A stretch of DNA of 64,000 bases from RUG11237 sp050874665 (GTDB lineage Bacteria; Bacillota; Clostridia; Lachnospirales; Lachnospiraceae): assembly GCA_050874665.1 (NCBI GenBank), contig JBNMLC010000011.1, positions 38,809-102,808 on the forward strand. Reading direction: 5' to 3'. Below are positions 16,497 through 26,199 of this stretch, piece by piece. The translations under genes and the position numbers were made by a program. Position 1 is the stretch's first letter. Each line of letters begins with the position of its first letter. The notes below the pieces were generated by a model. It was given only the letters and a program-made list of their open reading frames with translations. It ran no database searches and was not told where the DNA came from.

Positions 16497-19400
16497 ATGA
16501 AAAAACAAATGAGAGAAAAAGCACAATCATGGACATCAGGTGTAATGCTTAGAAAGGGAAAGAAAATCCAATTTATGGGTTTGATTTTCCTTTTTCAGTT
16601 TATATTGCTTATTTGTATGTATGTTCCGGTCAAGGCAGAAACATATGCTGCAACAGACCGTTATTATAAGATGAGCAATAAAATAACGTACAATCAGGAT
16701 GGATATGTACAAATGAATATTAATCCCGATACAAATCAACTATCTGTGGTGACTTATCGAAATAATTGCTCAAATGTGGTGCTTTATTATAGAAAAAATG
16801 GAGTCGGAACATATAATACGCTGTATTCAAATGATAAGGTTAATCGTACGGATTTTACGTTTTCAACAAATTTAAGCTCTTTAGAAGACGGACATTATAT
16901 TGTGTCTTTTTGGTCACATTTACAGAATGAAAGTGCATGGAGTTTTGGTGAACAATTTCACGTAGTAGTAGAAAATGGAAAGGCTTTTTTTGTCAAGGAT
17001 ACTGCTTATAAATTTGCAGAAAAGCAGTTGAAAGTGGTAAATCAACTTAAAAATCAATCTTATCTTATGGATACCGCCTATTTAGGAAGCTATGAGGCAG
17101 AAATGAAAGCAAAAGCAGATAGTATTGTGGCGGGCTGTACGAATGATTACCAGAAATATGAAGCACTGTACCAGTGGGTTATGCAGCATATAACCTATAC
17201 AGCAGGGGCAGACAGCCAAGCAGTCGATTCATTTAGGACAGGAAAAGGTGTATGTTTTGGATATGCTAATTTGCTTACGGCAATGCTTCGATTAGAGGGA
17301 GTACCGGCGGTAACTATTACCGGTGCCGTATATAAAAATGGAGATTACTTTGACAAAGAGCCGGATGACTGGTATTCCGGTGAAGGTATGGGTCCTCATG
17401 CATGGACGTTATGTTATTTTGATGGTAAGTGGCATTATGGTGATGCGACATGGGACGATAATGATGCTAACGATGGAAAAGGCAGACAATGGTTTGATTT
17501 AACTATGGAACGCATGGCTCAAAACAGATCTAATTTGAAACTATATGACACTTTTGTGATGGGAGAGTATTTATATACGTATGACGAAGGAAAGTTGTCC
17601 GTATCTTCTTATATAGGAAACAGAAGCAGCATTATACTGCCTTCAGAATTTCTGGGAGAAAAGATAGATGGTACCGGCTGGAGAGGATTTTATGAAAATA
17701 TATACACAAGTCAGAATAATACCCGGATTGAAGATGTGATCATTCCGGAAGATACCAATTTTTCTGTGTTAGGACAAGATTCATTTTGCGATTATACAAA
17801 GTTGGAAACAATTGTGGTTCCGGATACAATAAAAACCATAGGAGGAAATGTTTTACTAGGCTGTGGAAATCAATTAACCGTATATTGTAAGGAAGGCTCT
17901 GCCATGCAAAAATATGCACAGCAGAAAGGGCTTAATTATGCATTGTACCAAGATAATTGTATGGTGATTTATGCTTCGACAATAGAAGGAAACAATTACT
18001 ATAGCGGATGGGTATGTGATGGAAATATGTCAGGAACAGAGGGCATGAGTAAAAAAGTCACAAAATTAAAGATTAAAACACCATTTATGTCCGGCATATG
18101 TGTGAGTGCTTATACCGATCACAAATGGAGTGCCCAGCGTTGGAGCGACTCTACACAAAAGTGTATTGAAATATCAGGAGATGGAAAAGATATTGAAGCA
18201 ATTAGAATAGATGTAAAGGGTGAATTAAAAGACTACTATGATATCTATTATCGAACTCATAACAGAGGTATTGGCTGGCTTGGCTGGACAAAAAATTGGG
18301 GAATTTCAGGAAGCCTGAATCAAGACAGTGCGATTGAAGGTTTTGAAATCAAATTAGTTCCAAAGGGAACTACAGTATCTGGAATTACCAATGACACTAC
18401 TGCTTCATACGTTGGTGCAGAGGCAACTGTTACACCAACGCCAACAAATACATTAAGACCGACGAATACACCAAGACCAACTGCTACACCAATGCCAACG
18501 AATACACCAAGACCAACTGCTACACCAACGCCAACTGCTACACCAAGACCAACGAACACACCAAGACCGACAGACACACCAATATCAACAAATATGCCAA
18601 CGCCGGAACCAACGAACACACCGGCACCGAGACAGGTAAAGGTGTATTATGATGCCAATGGTGGTGATTTAAATAACAGTGCAGATTATATTTGGTGTAC
18701 AGTGGGCGAGATGATTCCTGCTTTGGCTACACCGGTAAAAGAGGGATATGAATTTGCAGGGTGGTACACAGCTTATAGTGGCGGTCGTAAAATTACTTCA
18801 GAAATGTATTATTATGATGATTTTACGACTTTGTATGCACACTATGTGAAGAAATACACAGTACATTTTGATGCCAATGGTGGGGAAGTGTATCCTCAGG
18901 AAATGACGGTATATTATGGTGAATGTTATGGTGAATTACCGATTCCGACTAAGGAAGGGGCAAAGTTCTTAGGCTGGTCTTCTAGAAGGACAAATGGAAC
19001 GTTTATTAATAGTCAAAGTATATATAATCTTTCGGTTAACCAGTGGCTGTATGCTATTTGGGAGGAAGAAGAGAATATAACAGATATTCCTACCCCTACT
19101 ATGGGAGAAGCAGCTACACCGACACCAACACAGGGAGTAACAGATATTCCAACACCGACAAATGCGGATATTCCAACACCAACGATTACAGATATCTCAA
19201 CACCAACGATTACACTGAGTCCAACACCTATCAGGGGAGAACCAAGTCCGAGTGTAAATCCGGAACCGACAGAAGAAGCGAAACCGACTCAGGGAGTGGA
19301 ACCGACAGAAGAAGCGAAACCGACTCAGGGAGTGGAACCGACAGAAGAAGCAAAACCGACTCAGGGAGTAGAACCGACAGAAGAAGCAAAACCAACCCGG

Positions 19401-19991
19401 GGAGTGGAACCGACACAAGCACCGAAACCGACAGAACAACTTTCGGAGTTAAAGATTATGAATCTGATGGTAAAGCCAGAAGCGAAGAAAGTACATGTGT
19501 CAGATAAGGTTACACTTCAGGCTGTTGCTGTAGGCGGTCATAACAAGGTAGAGTATCAGTTTAGCTATTCCTACAATGGAAGTACGGTGGTAATACAAAA
19601 GTATAGTGAGAAAAATACAGCTTCCTTTAAACCAAAGAAAGAAGGAAATTATACACTTCAGGTAAGCGTTAGAGATGGTAAAGGCAGACAAGACACGAAA
19701 GTATTAAATTCATATACGGTATTAAAGAAGTACTCGATTACATCTTTAAAAGTAACCGGAAATGAAAAGAAGAAACAGATTAAGGTAAAAACAAAAGGTG
19801 CTGAGGGAACGGTAAAATATATGTATCAGGTAAAATTGAAAGGAAAAACCCTGAAGAAGACTTCTTATATCAAGAAGAACAGTTTATCTATAAAACTTAC
19901 AAAAAAGGGAACCTATTATATTACCGTATCCGCAAAGGACACCAAGACGAAAAGTGTTATTAAGAAAACTGTAAAATATAAAGTAAAATAA
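16497..19991 (+). CDS. Large secreted protein: transglutaminase-like, InlB B-repeats, Thr-Pro linkers
   Basis: 1164 residues. An N-terminal signal peptide (hydrophobic region near residues 22-43) is followed by an all-beta region and a transglutaminase-like core with GKGVCFGYANLLTAMLR (Cys), HAWTLCYFDGKWHYGDATWD (His, Asp) near residues 250-325. A leucine-rich-like block follows near 390-480. Residues of about 640-710 are Thr/Pro repeats, then two Listeria-Bacteroides (InlB B) repeats with FDANGG and GWY motifs, a second linker with four copies of EPTEEAKPTQGV, and a lysine-rich beta C-terminus. No LPXTG motif is visible, so wall retention must use another route. The cysteine-protease-like triad suggests peptide cross-linking or hydrolysis at the surface. 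Confidence 0.85.
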   Translation: MKKQMREKAQSWTSGVMLRKGKKIQFMGLIFLFQFILLICMYVPVKAETYAATDRYYKMSNKITYNQDGYVQMNINPDTNQLSVVTYRNNCSNVVLYYRKNGVGTYNTLYSNDKVNRTDFTFSTNLSSLEDGHYIVSFWSHLQNESAWSFGEQFHVVVENGKAFFVKDTAYKFAEKQLKVVNQLKNQSYLMDTAYLGSYEAEMKAKADSIVAGCTNDYQKYEALYQWVMQHITYTAGADSQAVDSFRTGKGVCFGYANLLTAMLRLEGVPAVTITGAVYKNGDYFDKEPDDWYSGEGMGPHAWTLCYFDGKWHYGDATWDDNDANDGKGRQWFDLTMERMAQNRSNLKLYDTFVMGEYLYTYDEGKLSVSSYIGNRSSIILPSEFLGEKIDGTGWRGFYENIYTSQNNTRIEDVIIPEDTNFSVLGQDSFCDYTKLETIVVPDTIKTIGGNVLLGCGNQLTVYCKEGSAMQKYAQQKGLNYALYQDNCMVIYASTIEGNNYYSGWVCDGNMSGTEGMSKKVTKLKIKTPFMSGICVSAYTDHKWSAQRWSDSTQKCIEISGDGKDIEAIRIDVKGELKDYYDIYYRTHNRGIGWLGWTKNWGISGSLNQDSAIEGFEIKLVPKGTTVSGITNDTTASYVGAEATVTPTPTNTLRPTNTPRPTATPMPTNTPRPTATPTPTATPRPTNTPRPTDTPISTNMPTPEPTNTPAPRQVKVYYDANGGDLNNSADYIWCTVGEMIPALATPVKEGYEFAGWYTAYSGGRKITSEMYYYDDFTTLYAHYVKKYTVHFDANGGEVYPQEMTVYYGECYGELPIPTKEGAKFLGWSSRRTNGTFINSQSIYNLSVNQWLYAIWEEEENITDIPTPTMGEAATPTPTQGVTDIPTPTNADIPTPTITDISTPTITLSPTPIRGEPSPSVNPEPTEEAKPTQGVEPTEEAKPTQGVEPTEEAKPTQGVEPTEEAKPTRGVEPTQAPKPTEQLSELKIMNLMVKPEAKKVHVSDKVTLQAVAVGGHNKVEYQFSYSYNGSTVVIQKYSEKNTASFKPKKEGNYTLQVSVRDGKGRQDTKVLNSYTVLKKYSITSLKVTGNEKKKQIKVKTKGAEGTVKYMYQVKLKGKTLKKTSYIKKNSLSIKLTKKGTYYITVSAKDTKTKSVIKKTVKYKVK

Positions 19992-20019
19992 TCAAAAAAT
20001 TTATTTAATGGAAGCAATG

Positions 20020-20064
20020 ACCGTTTGCTTTTGCATCTTTTGATGTGAAAGCAGGCGGTTTTTA
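20020..20064 (+). terminator. Terminator after the transglutaminase-like surface protein
   Basis: A long hairpin whose arms ACCG, GCTTT, GCATC pair with GATGT, AAAGC, CGGT, followed by a T-run. Confidence 0.8.
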
Positions 20065-20204
20065 TTATGAGAATTGTGGAAGTGCCATGCACGAAGCAAT
20101 CCGTATAATCTTAGGAGTAGAAGAGATAAAAGTTTGTATACGTTTTCTGTATATGATAAGATAGGTTAGAAGATGTTGAAATAAAAACTAAGGGGCAATG
20201 CAGC

Positions 20205-20654
20205 ATGAAATATCAAAAACCAACAGATGAAATGATAAAGTATGTTTACAAAAATTGTAAGGGGGAAATGATTTTTTTAATGCTTCTCAATGGCGTGCTG
20301 GGAATAGGAATGTCAATATTTGTGGGAGCAGCGGTATGGAAAGGGGGCTTCCATAAAGAAATGATAGTTTTGGCTGTTATTGCAATGATATTTTTATGGG
20401 GGTTGCAAATGGAAATTTCTGCAGCCAGACAAATAAAAAAAGGAAATTTTATGGTAACGAAGGTAAGGTATCAGGGAATGAAAAAACCCTTGCGGGGAAG
20501 TGGAAGTATTCTTATATCCTATGAAGATGAAGAAGGAAAAACAGTAACAAAAAGTTACGTTTTGGGTGGCAGACTTAGAAAACTTGAAATAGGGGAAGAA
20601 ATCACTGTTACGATATTAAATAACCAGACTCTGTATCTTTTAGAAGAGAATTAG
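20205..20654 (+). CDS. Two-helix membrane protein with small beta domain
   Basis: 149 residues. Two hydrophobic helices (about 23-43 and 50-68) are followed by a soluble domain with GSGSILISYEDEEGK and TVTILNNQTLYLLEEN, reminiscent of the DUF3592-type beta domain that follows membrane helices. No family is claimed. It lies alone between a terminator and another small membrane protein of similar layout, and the two may be functionally paired. AAGGGG precedes the ATG at a normal distance. Confidence 0.65.
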   Translation: MKYQKPTDEMIKYVYKNCKGEMIFLMLLNGVLGIGMSIFVGAAVWKGGFHKEMIVLAVIAMIFLWGLQMEISAARQIKKGNFMVTKVRYQGMKKPLRGSGSILISYEDEEGKTVTKSYVLGGRLRKLEIGEEITVTILNNQTLYLLEEN

Positions 20655-20816
20655 CACATAACCAGAGCATTACGAATCACTGTAATTTCTCCAGTTTATT
20701 TTCCAAATAGCATAGTTGAGCAAAGAAGAGTTGAAGAAAAAGAAAAAAGGGTGTTAAACTACTTTTTGGGATTTTATTGCAGATATATTAAGAAAAAGAA
20801 AAGGAGAAATGACATT

Positions 20817-21383
20817 ATGAAGAAGTACAATGCAAAATTTCTTTTCATGCAGATTGGAAGCATCTTACTGATTTCATCAATCGTGGGAATTTATCTTGGA
20901 AAAAATTCAGCAAGTCCGGTACTTACAAGTATAGTGTTGACCCTGTTTATTGCTTTTGCAATCAGTGTGTTCTATTTCGCTCTATTTGGAAGTATTATTA
21001 CAGATGAGATTGCTATGAAAACAGAAAAGAAATATTCTGCGGAAAGAGGATACTCGAACAGCGAAACATTTTATTCTAGTTCAGAAATTCTCAAGGTAAA
21101 TGTAAAAAATGGAAAAATTGCCTATATTGCCAATCAGAATCCACTGCAATTTCAGGAAATCAATGCAGCGGATTTGACAGAAATTAAAACAGGGTATTTT
21201 CCGGGAGCACTCGGTGGTACCAGTTATGTTTATTTTGAATTTAGGTATCAGGGCAAGAAGAGAAGAATTACGACCTTTAAGTCAAATCAGGCATATAGTT
21301 TAAAGTCGGAAGAAGTAAAGGAAGCAATGTCTAAGGCAGATTATTTTTGTGAAATTATTAATAAGGCAAAGAAGAGTGCATAA
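20817..21383 (+). CDS. Membrane protein of unknown function
   Basis: 189 residues with two helices near residues 8-26 and 34-58, then a soluble region containing SSSEILKVNVKNGKIAYIAN and YVYFEFRYQGKKRRITTF, probably a PH-like or beta domain facing the cytoplasm. The ATG at 20817 is chosen because AAAAGGAG lies before it; the upstream in-frame ATG at 20751 lacks a binding site. No family recognised. It lies directly upstream of a LytTR two-component pair but with a 266-nt gap. Confidence 0.65.
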   Translation: MKKYNAKFLFMQIGSILLISSIVGIYLGKNSASPVLTSIVLTLFIAFAISVFYFALFGSIITDEIAMKTEKKYSAERGYSNSETFYSSSEILKVNVKNGKIAYIANQNPLQFQEINAADLTEIKTGYFPGALGGTSYVYFEFRYQGKKRRITTFKSNQAYSLKSEEVKEAMSKADYFCEIINKAKKSA

Positions 21384-21602
21384 GATTCGAAAGGGGAGCA
21401 TGTTAATTAAAGGTTGGAATATTTATCCATATGAAGGGTTTAGAGCATATATAGAGAATCATTTTTAGGGAAATTTTTTACATCTCTCTCCAAAAAATTT
21501 ATCCTAATAACATAGAAAATAAAATTGACAAAAGGCTGTTGCAATCAAAGTCGATAGATGGTATATATGATATAAGGAAATTAAAATATCGTACTTACTA
21601 TA

Positions 21603-21628
21603 AGGACTTGTTGCAAGAGTCTTTTTGT
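21603..21628 (+). terminator. Possible attenuator hairpin before the LytTR regulator
   Basis: AAGGACT and AGTCTTT form a 7-bp stem with one GU pair around a 9-nt loop, followed by a T-rich run. It lies 22 nt before the start codon of the regulator, so it could act as an attenuator. The stem is short. Confidence 0.3.
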
Positions 21629-21649
21629 GTATATTGGGAGTGGGAACAA

Positions 21650-22372
21650 ATGAAAAAGGTACTGATTTTAGAGGATAAAAAAGAGAATTTAAGTCTTTTG
21701 GTAAACATTATTCAGGGAATGCAAAAAGAAATAGAAGTGTATCAAACCACGCAGGCAGGTGAGGCATATCAAATTGCACTTGAGAAAACCGTGGATGTTT
21801 TTTTGCTGGATATTGTTTTAAAGCCTGAAAGCTTTGGAGATATGTCAGGTATGGTATTTGCGGATCGTATACGCCAGGTGGAAAAGTATAAATTTACCCC
21901 GATTATATTTTTAACTGCCCTAGGAGATCCTGAGTTGCATGCGTATAAGGAACTTCATTGTTACGGATATTTAACAAAGCCCTACAATAAGGAAAAGCTG
22001 ACAAAGCTGTTAGGCGAGGCTCTGACCTTTGAACAACACAAAGAAGAAAATAGAAATATTTATTTTAAAAAAGATGGAATTTTCTTTGCAAAGAAAATGC
22101 AGGAGATTGTTTATATTAAAAGTAGTGCAGGAAAGATGTTTATTAAAACAACGAAAGATGAATTAGAAATCAGTTATAAATCCAATAGCCAGGTCTTAAA
22201 AGAATTAGATTCGGACAACTTTATCAAATGCAATCGTTCTGTTGTGGTAAATAAAGATTATATTGCATCGATAGACAGTACTAACCGTTACATTGAGTTA
22301 AAGAATGAATATGGTACGTTGGAAATAGGAACTATTCTTAAAAAAGATTTTTTAAAGGAGATTTTTAAATGA
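21650..22372 (+). CDS. LytTR-family response regulator (AgrA-like)
   Basis: 240 residues: receiver domain with EDKKEN near residue 8 and phospho-acceptor Asp 54 (VFLLDIVLKP), then a LytTR DNA-binding domain (IVYIKSSAGKMFIKT, NFIKCNRSVVVNKDYI). LytTR regulators of this type control peptide-responsive or cell-surface genes. The ATG at 21650 matches the family start. The last four bases overlap the kinase gene (ATGA), so the two are translationally coupled. No AgrD-like peptide or AgrB gene is seen beside them. Confidence 0.88.
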   Translation: MKKVLILEDKKENLSLLVNIIQGMQKEIEVYQTTQAGEAYQIALEKTVDVFLLDIVLKPESFGDMSGMVFADRIRQVEKYKFTPIIFLTALGDPELHAYKELHCYGYLTKPYNKEKLTKLLGEALTFEQHKEENRNIYFKKDGIFFAKKMQEIVYIKSSAGKMFIKTTKDELEISYKSNSQVLKELDSDNFIKCNRSVVVNKDYIASIDSTNRYIELKNEYGTLEIGTILKKDFLKEIFK

Positions 22373-23682
22373 ACACTATATTTAACTTTTTCATATCTAT
22401 GGCGGTTTATACCATTGAAATGGTCAGCTTGTTATTGATTGTTCATGGAATTATTCAGAAAAAGCTGAAATTGGAAAAGACAACTGTTTTATTTTTGTTA
22501 TTAGCCAACATACTCCGGGGATTTTCAACTTATATCTATGCGGAGTTTCTTATTGATGCAACACAGTGGGTTTCATATGTTCTCATATTTGGATATGTAT
22601 ATTATATCGTAAAAAAAGGTGCAGAAAAAGCTCTGCAAATCATGATGGCATCGGTTATGATTATATTTTTGATGGAATTAGTGATTGTTATTGTGTTTTC
22701 GACGATTGGACAAAAATACATAGACATGCTTACATTGCAATCACCTTTGATGCAGGTGCCGGGGGTAATTATAACACTAATAGCCTGTTATGTACTTTAC
22801 AAAAAAGGTGATTTGCTTAAAGTATTTTACTATGTTTTCGAAAAAAACCGTATTTTAGGTCGTATGATTGCAGTGGCAGGTATTTTGTGTATTAGTGGTG
22901 TTTTTGTTTATAAAATAAAGTCTGTTCTGTCCAATACAGAGGTATTTTTCTTTTGTAGTTTTGGCGTGTTATTTACAGTGGCTCTAGTTCAGTGGAAGAA
23001 GGCTATGGACCTTAGTCAGGAAAAAGACAAAAGAATCAGAATCCAGAAAATGTGTCAGGAATCCTATGAACAACTGATACTGGAAGTGCGAAATCGTCAG
23101 CATGAATTTCAGAATCACCTGTCGGCTCTTCAGGGAATGTGTTATTCCTGTCAGACCATAGAGGAATTGTCAGAACTACAGAGCAAGTACTGTGACAGGA
23201 TATTGGTAGAAAATAAGTATAATAAATTGCTGTACATATGTAAAAGTCCGATTGTCGGAGGGTTCTTATACAGCAAATTTTCCAAGGCGGGGGAACAGGG
23301 GATTACGACAGAATATCAAGTAGACATAGATTTTAAAGAACAGAAAATGGACGAGTTTGAATTGATTGAGATGTTAGGAATTTTATACGATAATGCCGTA
23401 GAAGCCATAGCATCTCAAGAGGAGAAAACGATTGTTGTTAAGGTCATGCAGGAAGGGGAAGAACTTAGAATTTCAGTGGAAAATGTTGCTCCTTTTTTAT
23501 CCAGCCAGGAAATTGCATCGTTCTTCCAACAGGGATTTAGCACCAAGGGGAAGGGGCGAGGACTTGGTCTTGCAAAACTTCAAAAGATGGCAGAGAAGCA
23601 TAAAGGAAGAATTGTTACACAAAATGTAGAAAGAGAAGGAACCAATTGGATTTTGATTAACCTGTTATTAAAACTAGTATAA
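22369..23682 (+). CDS. GHKL-type sensor histidine kinase (AgrC-like)
   Basis: 437 residues. About six N-terminal membrane helices (to residue 205) form the sensor, followed by a dimerisation helix with RNRQHEFQNHLSALQG (likely acceptor His 245) and a GHKL ATPase domain with ILYDNAVEAI near residue 339 and GKGRGLGLAKLQKM near 400. This is the partner of the LytTR regulator upstream. AgrC-like kinases usually detect peptides; the ligand here is unknown. Confidence 0.88.
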   Translation: MNTIFNFFISMAVYTIEMVSLLLIVHGIIQKKLKLEKTTVLFLLLANILRGFSTYIYAEFLIDATQWVSYVLIFGYVYYIVKKGAEKALQIMMASVMIIFLMELVIVIVFSTIGQKYIDMLTLQSPLMQVPGVIITLIACYVLYKKGDLLKVFYYVFEKNRILGRMIAVAGILCISGVFVYKIKSVLSNTEVFFFCSFGVLFTVALVQWKKAMDLSQEKDKRIRIQKMCQESYEQLILEVRNRQHEFQNHLSALQGMCYSCQTIEELSELQSKYCDRILVENKYNKLLYICKSPIVGGFLYSKFSKAGEQGITTEYQVDIDFKEQKMDEFELIEMLGILYDNAVEAIASQEEKTIVVKVMQEGEELRISVENVAPFLSSQEIASFFQQGFSTKGKGRGLGLAKLQKMAEKHKGRIVTQNVEREGTNWILINLLLKLV

Positions 23683-23771
23683 TATTTAGAAATGGTTGTT
23701 TGAAATTTCTACATATGCTACAATAAAAATAATAGTACGATATATTTTTGTTACATGTTGGAGGAGTTAAG

Positions 23772-26090
23772 GTGGATAATAGCAAAATAACTGTGGGGAT
23801 TTTAATTGGAAATATTTGTGCCGCTCATTCCGATGATTTACTGAATGGTCTGGTTCATAGGGCAGCGGATTGTGATGTACAGACATTATTCTTTATGGGG
23901 GCACATGCAAATTGCTTTGATGAATTATATTATTATGAAGGAGGAAATAAGGAACAAAAATACCTCTTTCAGTTTAATGCAGTATTTGATTATGCAAAAT
24001 TGGGGAAATTAGACGTCTTAATTATTGTATATTCCACATTCTATTTATATATGGAAGAAAGCAAAGAGGAGTTTTTTCAACGTTTTAGCGATTGTAATGT
24101 GCCAATTATAGTTGTGGGAGATGAATATGGGGATTATACCAGCGTAATATCAGATAATTGTGATGGAATCAGAAAGTGTATGGAGCATCTGATCGGGCAT
24201 GGCTGTAAAAAGATTGCTTATTTAGGAGGTCCTAAGGAAAATAACCGTGATGCGAGAGAACGTTTAGAAGCGTATTGTCAAGTGATGCAAGAGCATGGAT
24301 TTGAGATACGGGAGGAAATGATAGAGTATGGGGATTATTCTGCAAATTCTGCTTCTTTGTTTGGAAAAATATTAGATAATAATCCGGGAATTGATGCGGT
24401 AGTGTGTGCCAACGATACGATGGCTCTTTCCGGGTATGAGGAATGTAAAAAGCGGGGGCTGATTCCCGGAAGTGATATTGCAATTACGGGATTTGATGAC
24501 ATTCCGGAAGCAAAATCAGCGTTTCCGTCGTTGACTACAGTAGAACAAAATTCTTATGATCTTGGTTATGTGGCAATGAAGAAGGCGGTAGAATTGTACT
24601 GCAATGGAAACTTAGAATCCGCCAAGGTACCGGTATACTTTAAACATAGAGAGTCTTGTGGCAGTGAAAAGAAGATAGAAGAAGTTTTTCAGGAGATTGC
24701 AAAGGAAAACAGTGACGAGGTAATAGCGCAGAAATGCAGTGATGAGGTTCTCGAAAAAGCATTGCTCTATAAGATAAACATTGTAGAAGATAATAGTGTA
24801 CGAGAAGTGATATATAGGGTATTTTATCACGTATTGGCTGTACATCTTGGGGAAGAAGATAAGGAATATGATGTAGAGTTTATTGATGTTTCAATGCATA
24901 CTCTGATAAATTCTAAAAAGTTTGCAATCAATGATTTTGTTACGGAATTTTGTCGCCAGATGACAAATATTATCTTTTTGGGAAAAGATAATATTAGAAA
25001 AGCGAAACTTGCAAGTGTGCTTCTTCATGTTTTGGATTATATTCAAACGATTACAGTGATTAAGACTAACAATACAATAGATAATTTACAGAGAAATATC
25101 TGGACGACTCCGTTTATTACGCGAGATATGATTGCAAATATTGATGATAACAGACAATTGTATGAATGTGTTATGGAACGTTTAAGATTCATGCAGGTAA
25201 ATAATGCGTATCTGTTTTTGCTAGATGAGCCAAAGATAAACAGTTGTATGAAAGAATGGGAGTGCCCGAAGAGCTTACGTCTTGTGGCAAAGATTGAAAG
25301 TGGTATGATATCTCAGCCGGATACAGATATAATAGCAGACATGGAGCATGGATTCACGGACATCATTTCCTGGGAAGGCTGCAAAAATATGGCGGTGTAT
25401 ACGTTATTTGCAGGAAAACGTATGTACGGAATTCTGGCTTGTGAAATGACGTCAGATAATATTACAAGTATGTATAGTTCAAGTCTGCACATCGGAAGTG
25501 CAATTCAGTTTATAGATTTGACAAAAAAGCAAAGAAAAGTTCAGGCGAAGCTAGAACAGGCAATGACTGCATTAAAAAGTAAAAATGATATCTTAAACAT
25601 GATGTCAGAAAAGGATGAACTTACAGGTCTATACAATAGAAGAGGATTTTTGGAAAATGCGATGGTAATGATGAGTGGAGCAAAAGCATATTATGTTTTA
25701 TGTATTTATGCTGATTTGGATCATTTAAAGCAAATTAATGATCAGTTTGGACATCAAGAAGGGGATTTTGCCATTAAACAGGCAGGATTGTATTTGAAAG
25801 AAAGTTTAAGAAGTACAGATATCATTGGCCGTATAGGGGGGGACGAATTTGCGGCACTTGCGGTCATTAAAAATGAAAATATGGGGAAGGAAATCCGTGA
25901 CCGAATTATTTTAAATAGTAAACTGTTTAATCAAAGTTCGGATAAACCGTATTATATTGATTTGTCTATTGGCTATGCTGTATATAAATGGAGTGAGGAT
26001 TTAGAACTGAATCAGATGCTTTCAGCAGCAGATTTAATGCTGTATGAGAGTAAAGCAAAAAAGAGAAAGGACGCAAGGAAAAACTGCTGA
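23772..26090 (+). CDS. Diguanylate cyclase with LacI-type sugar-binding sensor domain
   Basis: 772 residues. Residues of about 5-290 have the fold and motifs of a LacI/PBP1-type periplasmic binding domain (GHGCKKIAYLGGP, DAVVCANDTMALSGYEE, SDIAITGFDDIPEAKS). There is no DNA-binding helix and no signal peptide, so it works inside the cell. A helical and GAF-like middle follows, then a GGDEF domain with RIGGDEFAAL near residue 690 and RSTD five residues before it, the product-inhibition I-site. The protein should make cyclic di-GMP in response to a small ligand. GTG at 23772 is preferred because GGAGGAG lies 6 nt upstream. No EAL domain or riboswitch for c-di-GMP was recognised in the window. 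Confidence 0.85.
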   Translation: MDNSKITVGILIGNICAAHSDDLLNGLVHRAADCDVQTLFFMGAHANCFDELYYYEGGNKEQKYLFQFNAVFDYAKLGKLDVLIIVYSTFYLYMEESKEEFFQRFSDCNVPIIVVGDEYGDYTSVISDNCDGIRKCMEHLIGHGCKKIAYLGGPKENNRDARERLEAYCQVMQEHGFEIREEMIEYGDYSANSASLFGKILDNNPGIDAVVCANDTMALSGYEECKKRGLIPGSDIAITGFDDIPEAKSAFPSLTTVEQNSYDLGYVAMKKAVELYCNGNLESAKVPVYFKHRESCGSEKKIEEVFQEIAKENSDEVIAQKCSDEVLEKALLYKINIVEDNSVREVIYRVFYHVLAVHLGEEDKEYDVEFIDVSMHTLINSKKFAINDFVTEFCRQMTNIIFLGKDNIRKAKLASVLLHVLDYIQTITVIKTNNTIDNLQRNIWTTPFITRDMIANIDDNRQLYECVMERLRFMQVNNAYLFLLDEPKINSCMKEWECPKSLRLVAKIESGMISQPDTDIIADMEHGFTDIISWEGCKNMAVYTLFAGKRMYGILACEMTSDNITSMYSSSLHIGSAIQFIDLTKKQRKVQAKLEQAMTALKSKNDILNMMSEKDELTGLYNRRGFLENAMVMMSGAKAYYVLCIYADLDHLKQINDQFGHQEGDFAIKQAGLYLKESLRSTDIIGRIGGDEFAALAVIKNENMGKEIRDRIILNSKLFNQSSDKPYYIDLSIGYAVYKWSEDLELNQMLSAADLMLYESKAKKRKDARKNC

Positions 26091-26121
26091 TATTGTGACC
26101 GTTTGTTTTTATTTGCTGATG

Positions 26122-26154
26122 GGAACTTTTTCTTTCACAGTAGTATCTTAATAA
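26122..26154 (+). promoter_or_regulatory. Predicted ECF sigma promoter, copy 1
   Basis: GGAACTTTTT starts at 26122 and ATCTTAATAA begins at 26145, giving GGAAC, 18 nt, ATC. Exactly the same spacing separates these elements at 27219 and 28999, so this is probably a promoter of the ECF sigma factor encoded at 27303. Confidence 0.65.
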
Positions 26155-26199
26155 TAGAGGGATAAGTTATAGGAAAATGTGCAAAAGGAGGAAATGCTT

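Noticed and set aside
19043..19507. Open frame of 154 codons in another frame of the transglutaminase-like gene
   Set aside because: Composed of Thr/Ser/Asp repeats from the linker in a shifted frame, with no start context.
21400..21468. 22-codon frame before the LytTR regulator, considered as an AgrD-like peptide
   Set aside because: The putative binding site is only 1 nt from the ATG, and no Cys/Ser thiolactone core or AgrB partner is present.
21539..21649. Upstream extension of the LytTR regulator
   Set aside because: The extra residues are not part of the receiver fold and the hairpin at 21603 lies inside them; start at 21650 fits the family.
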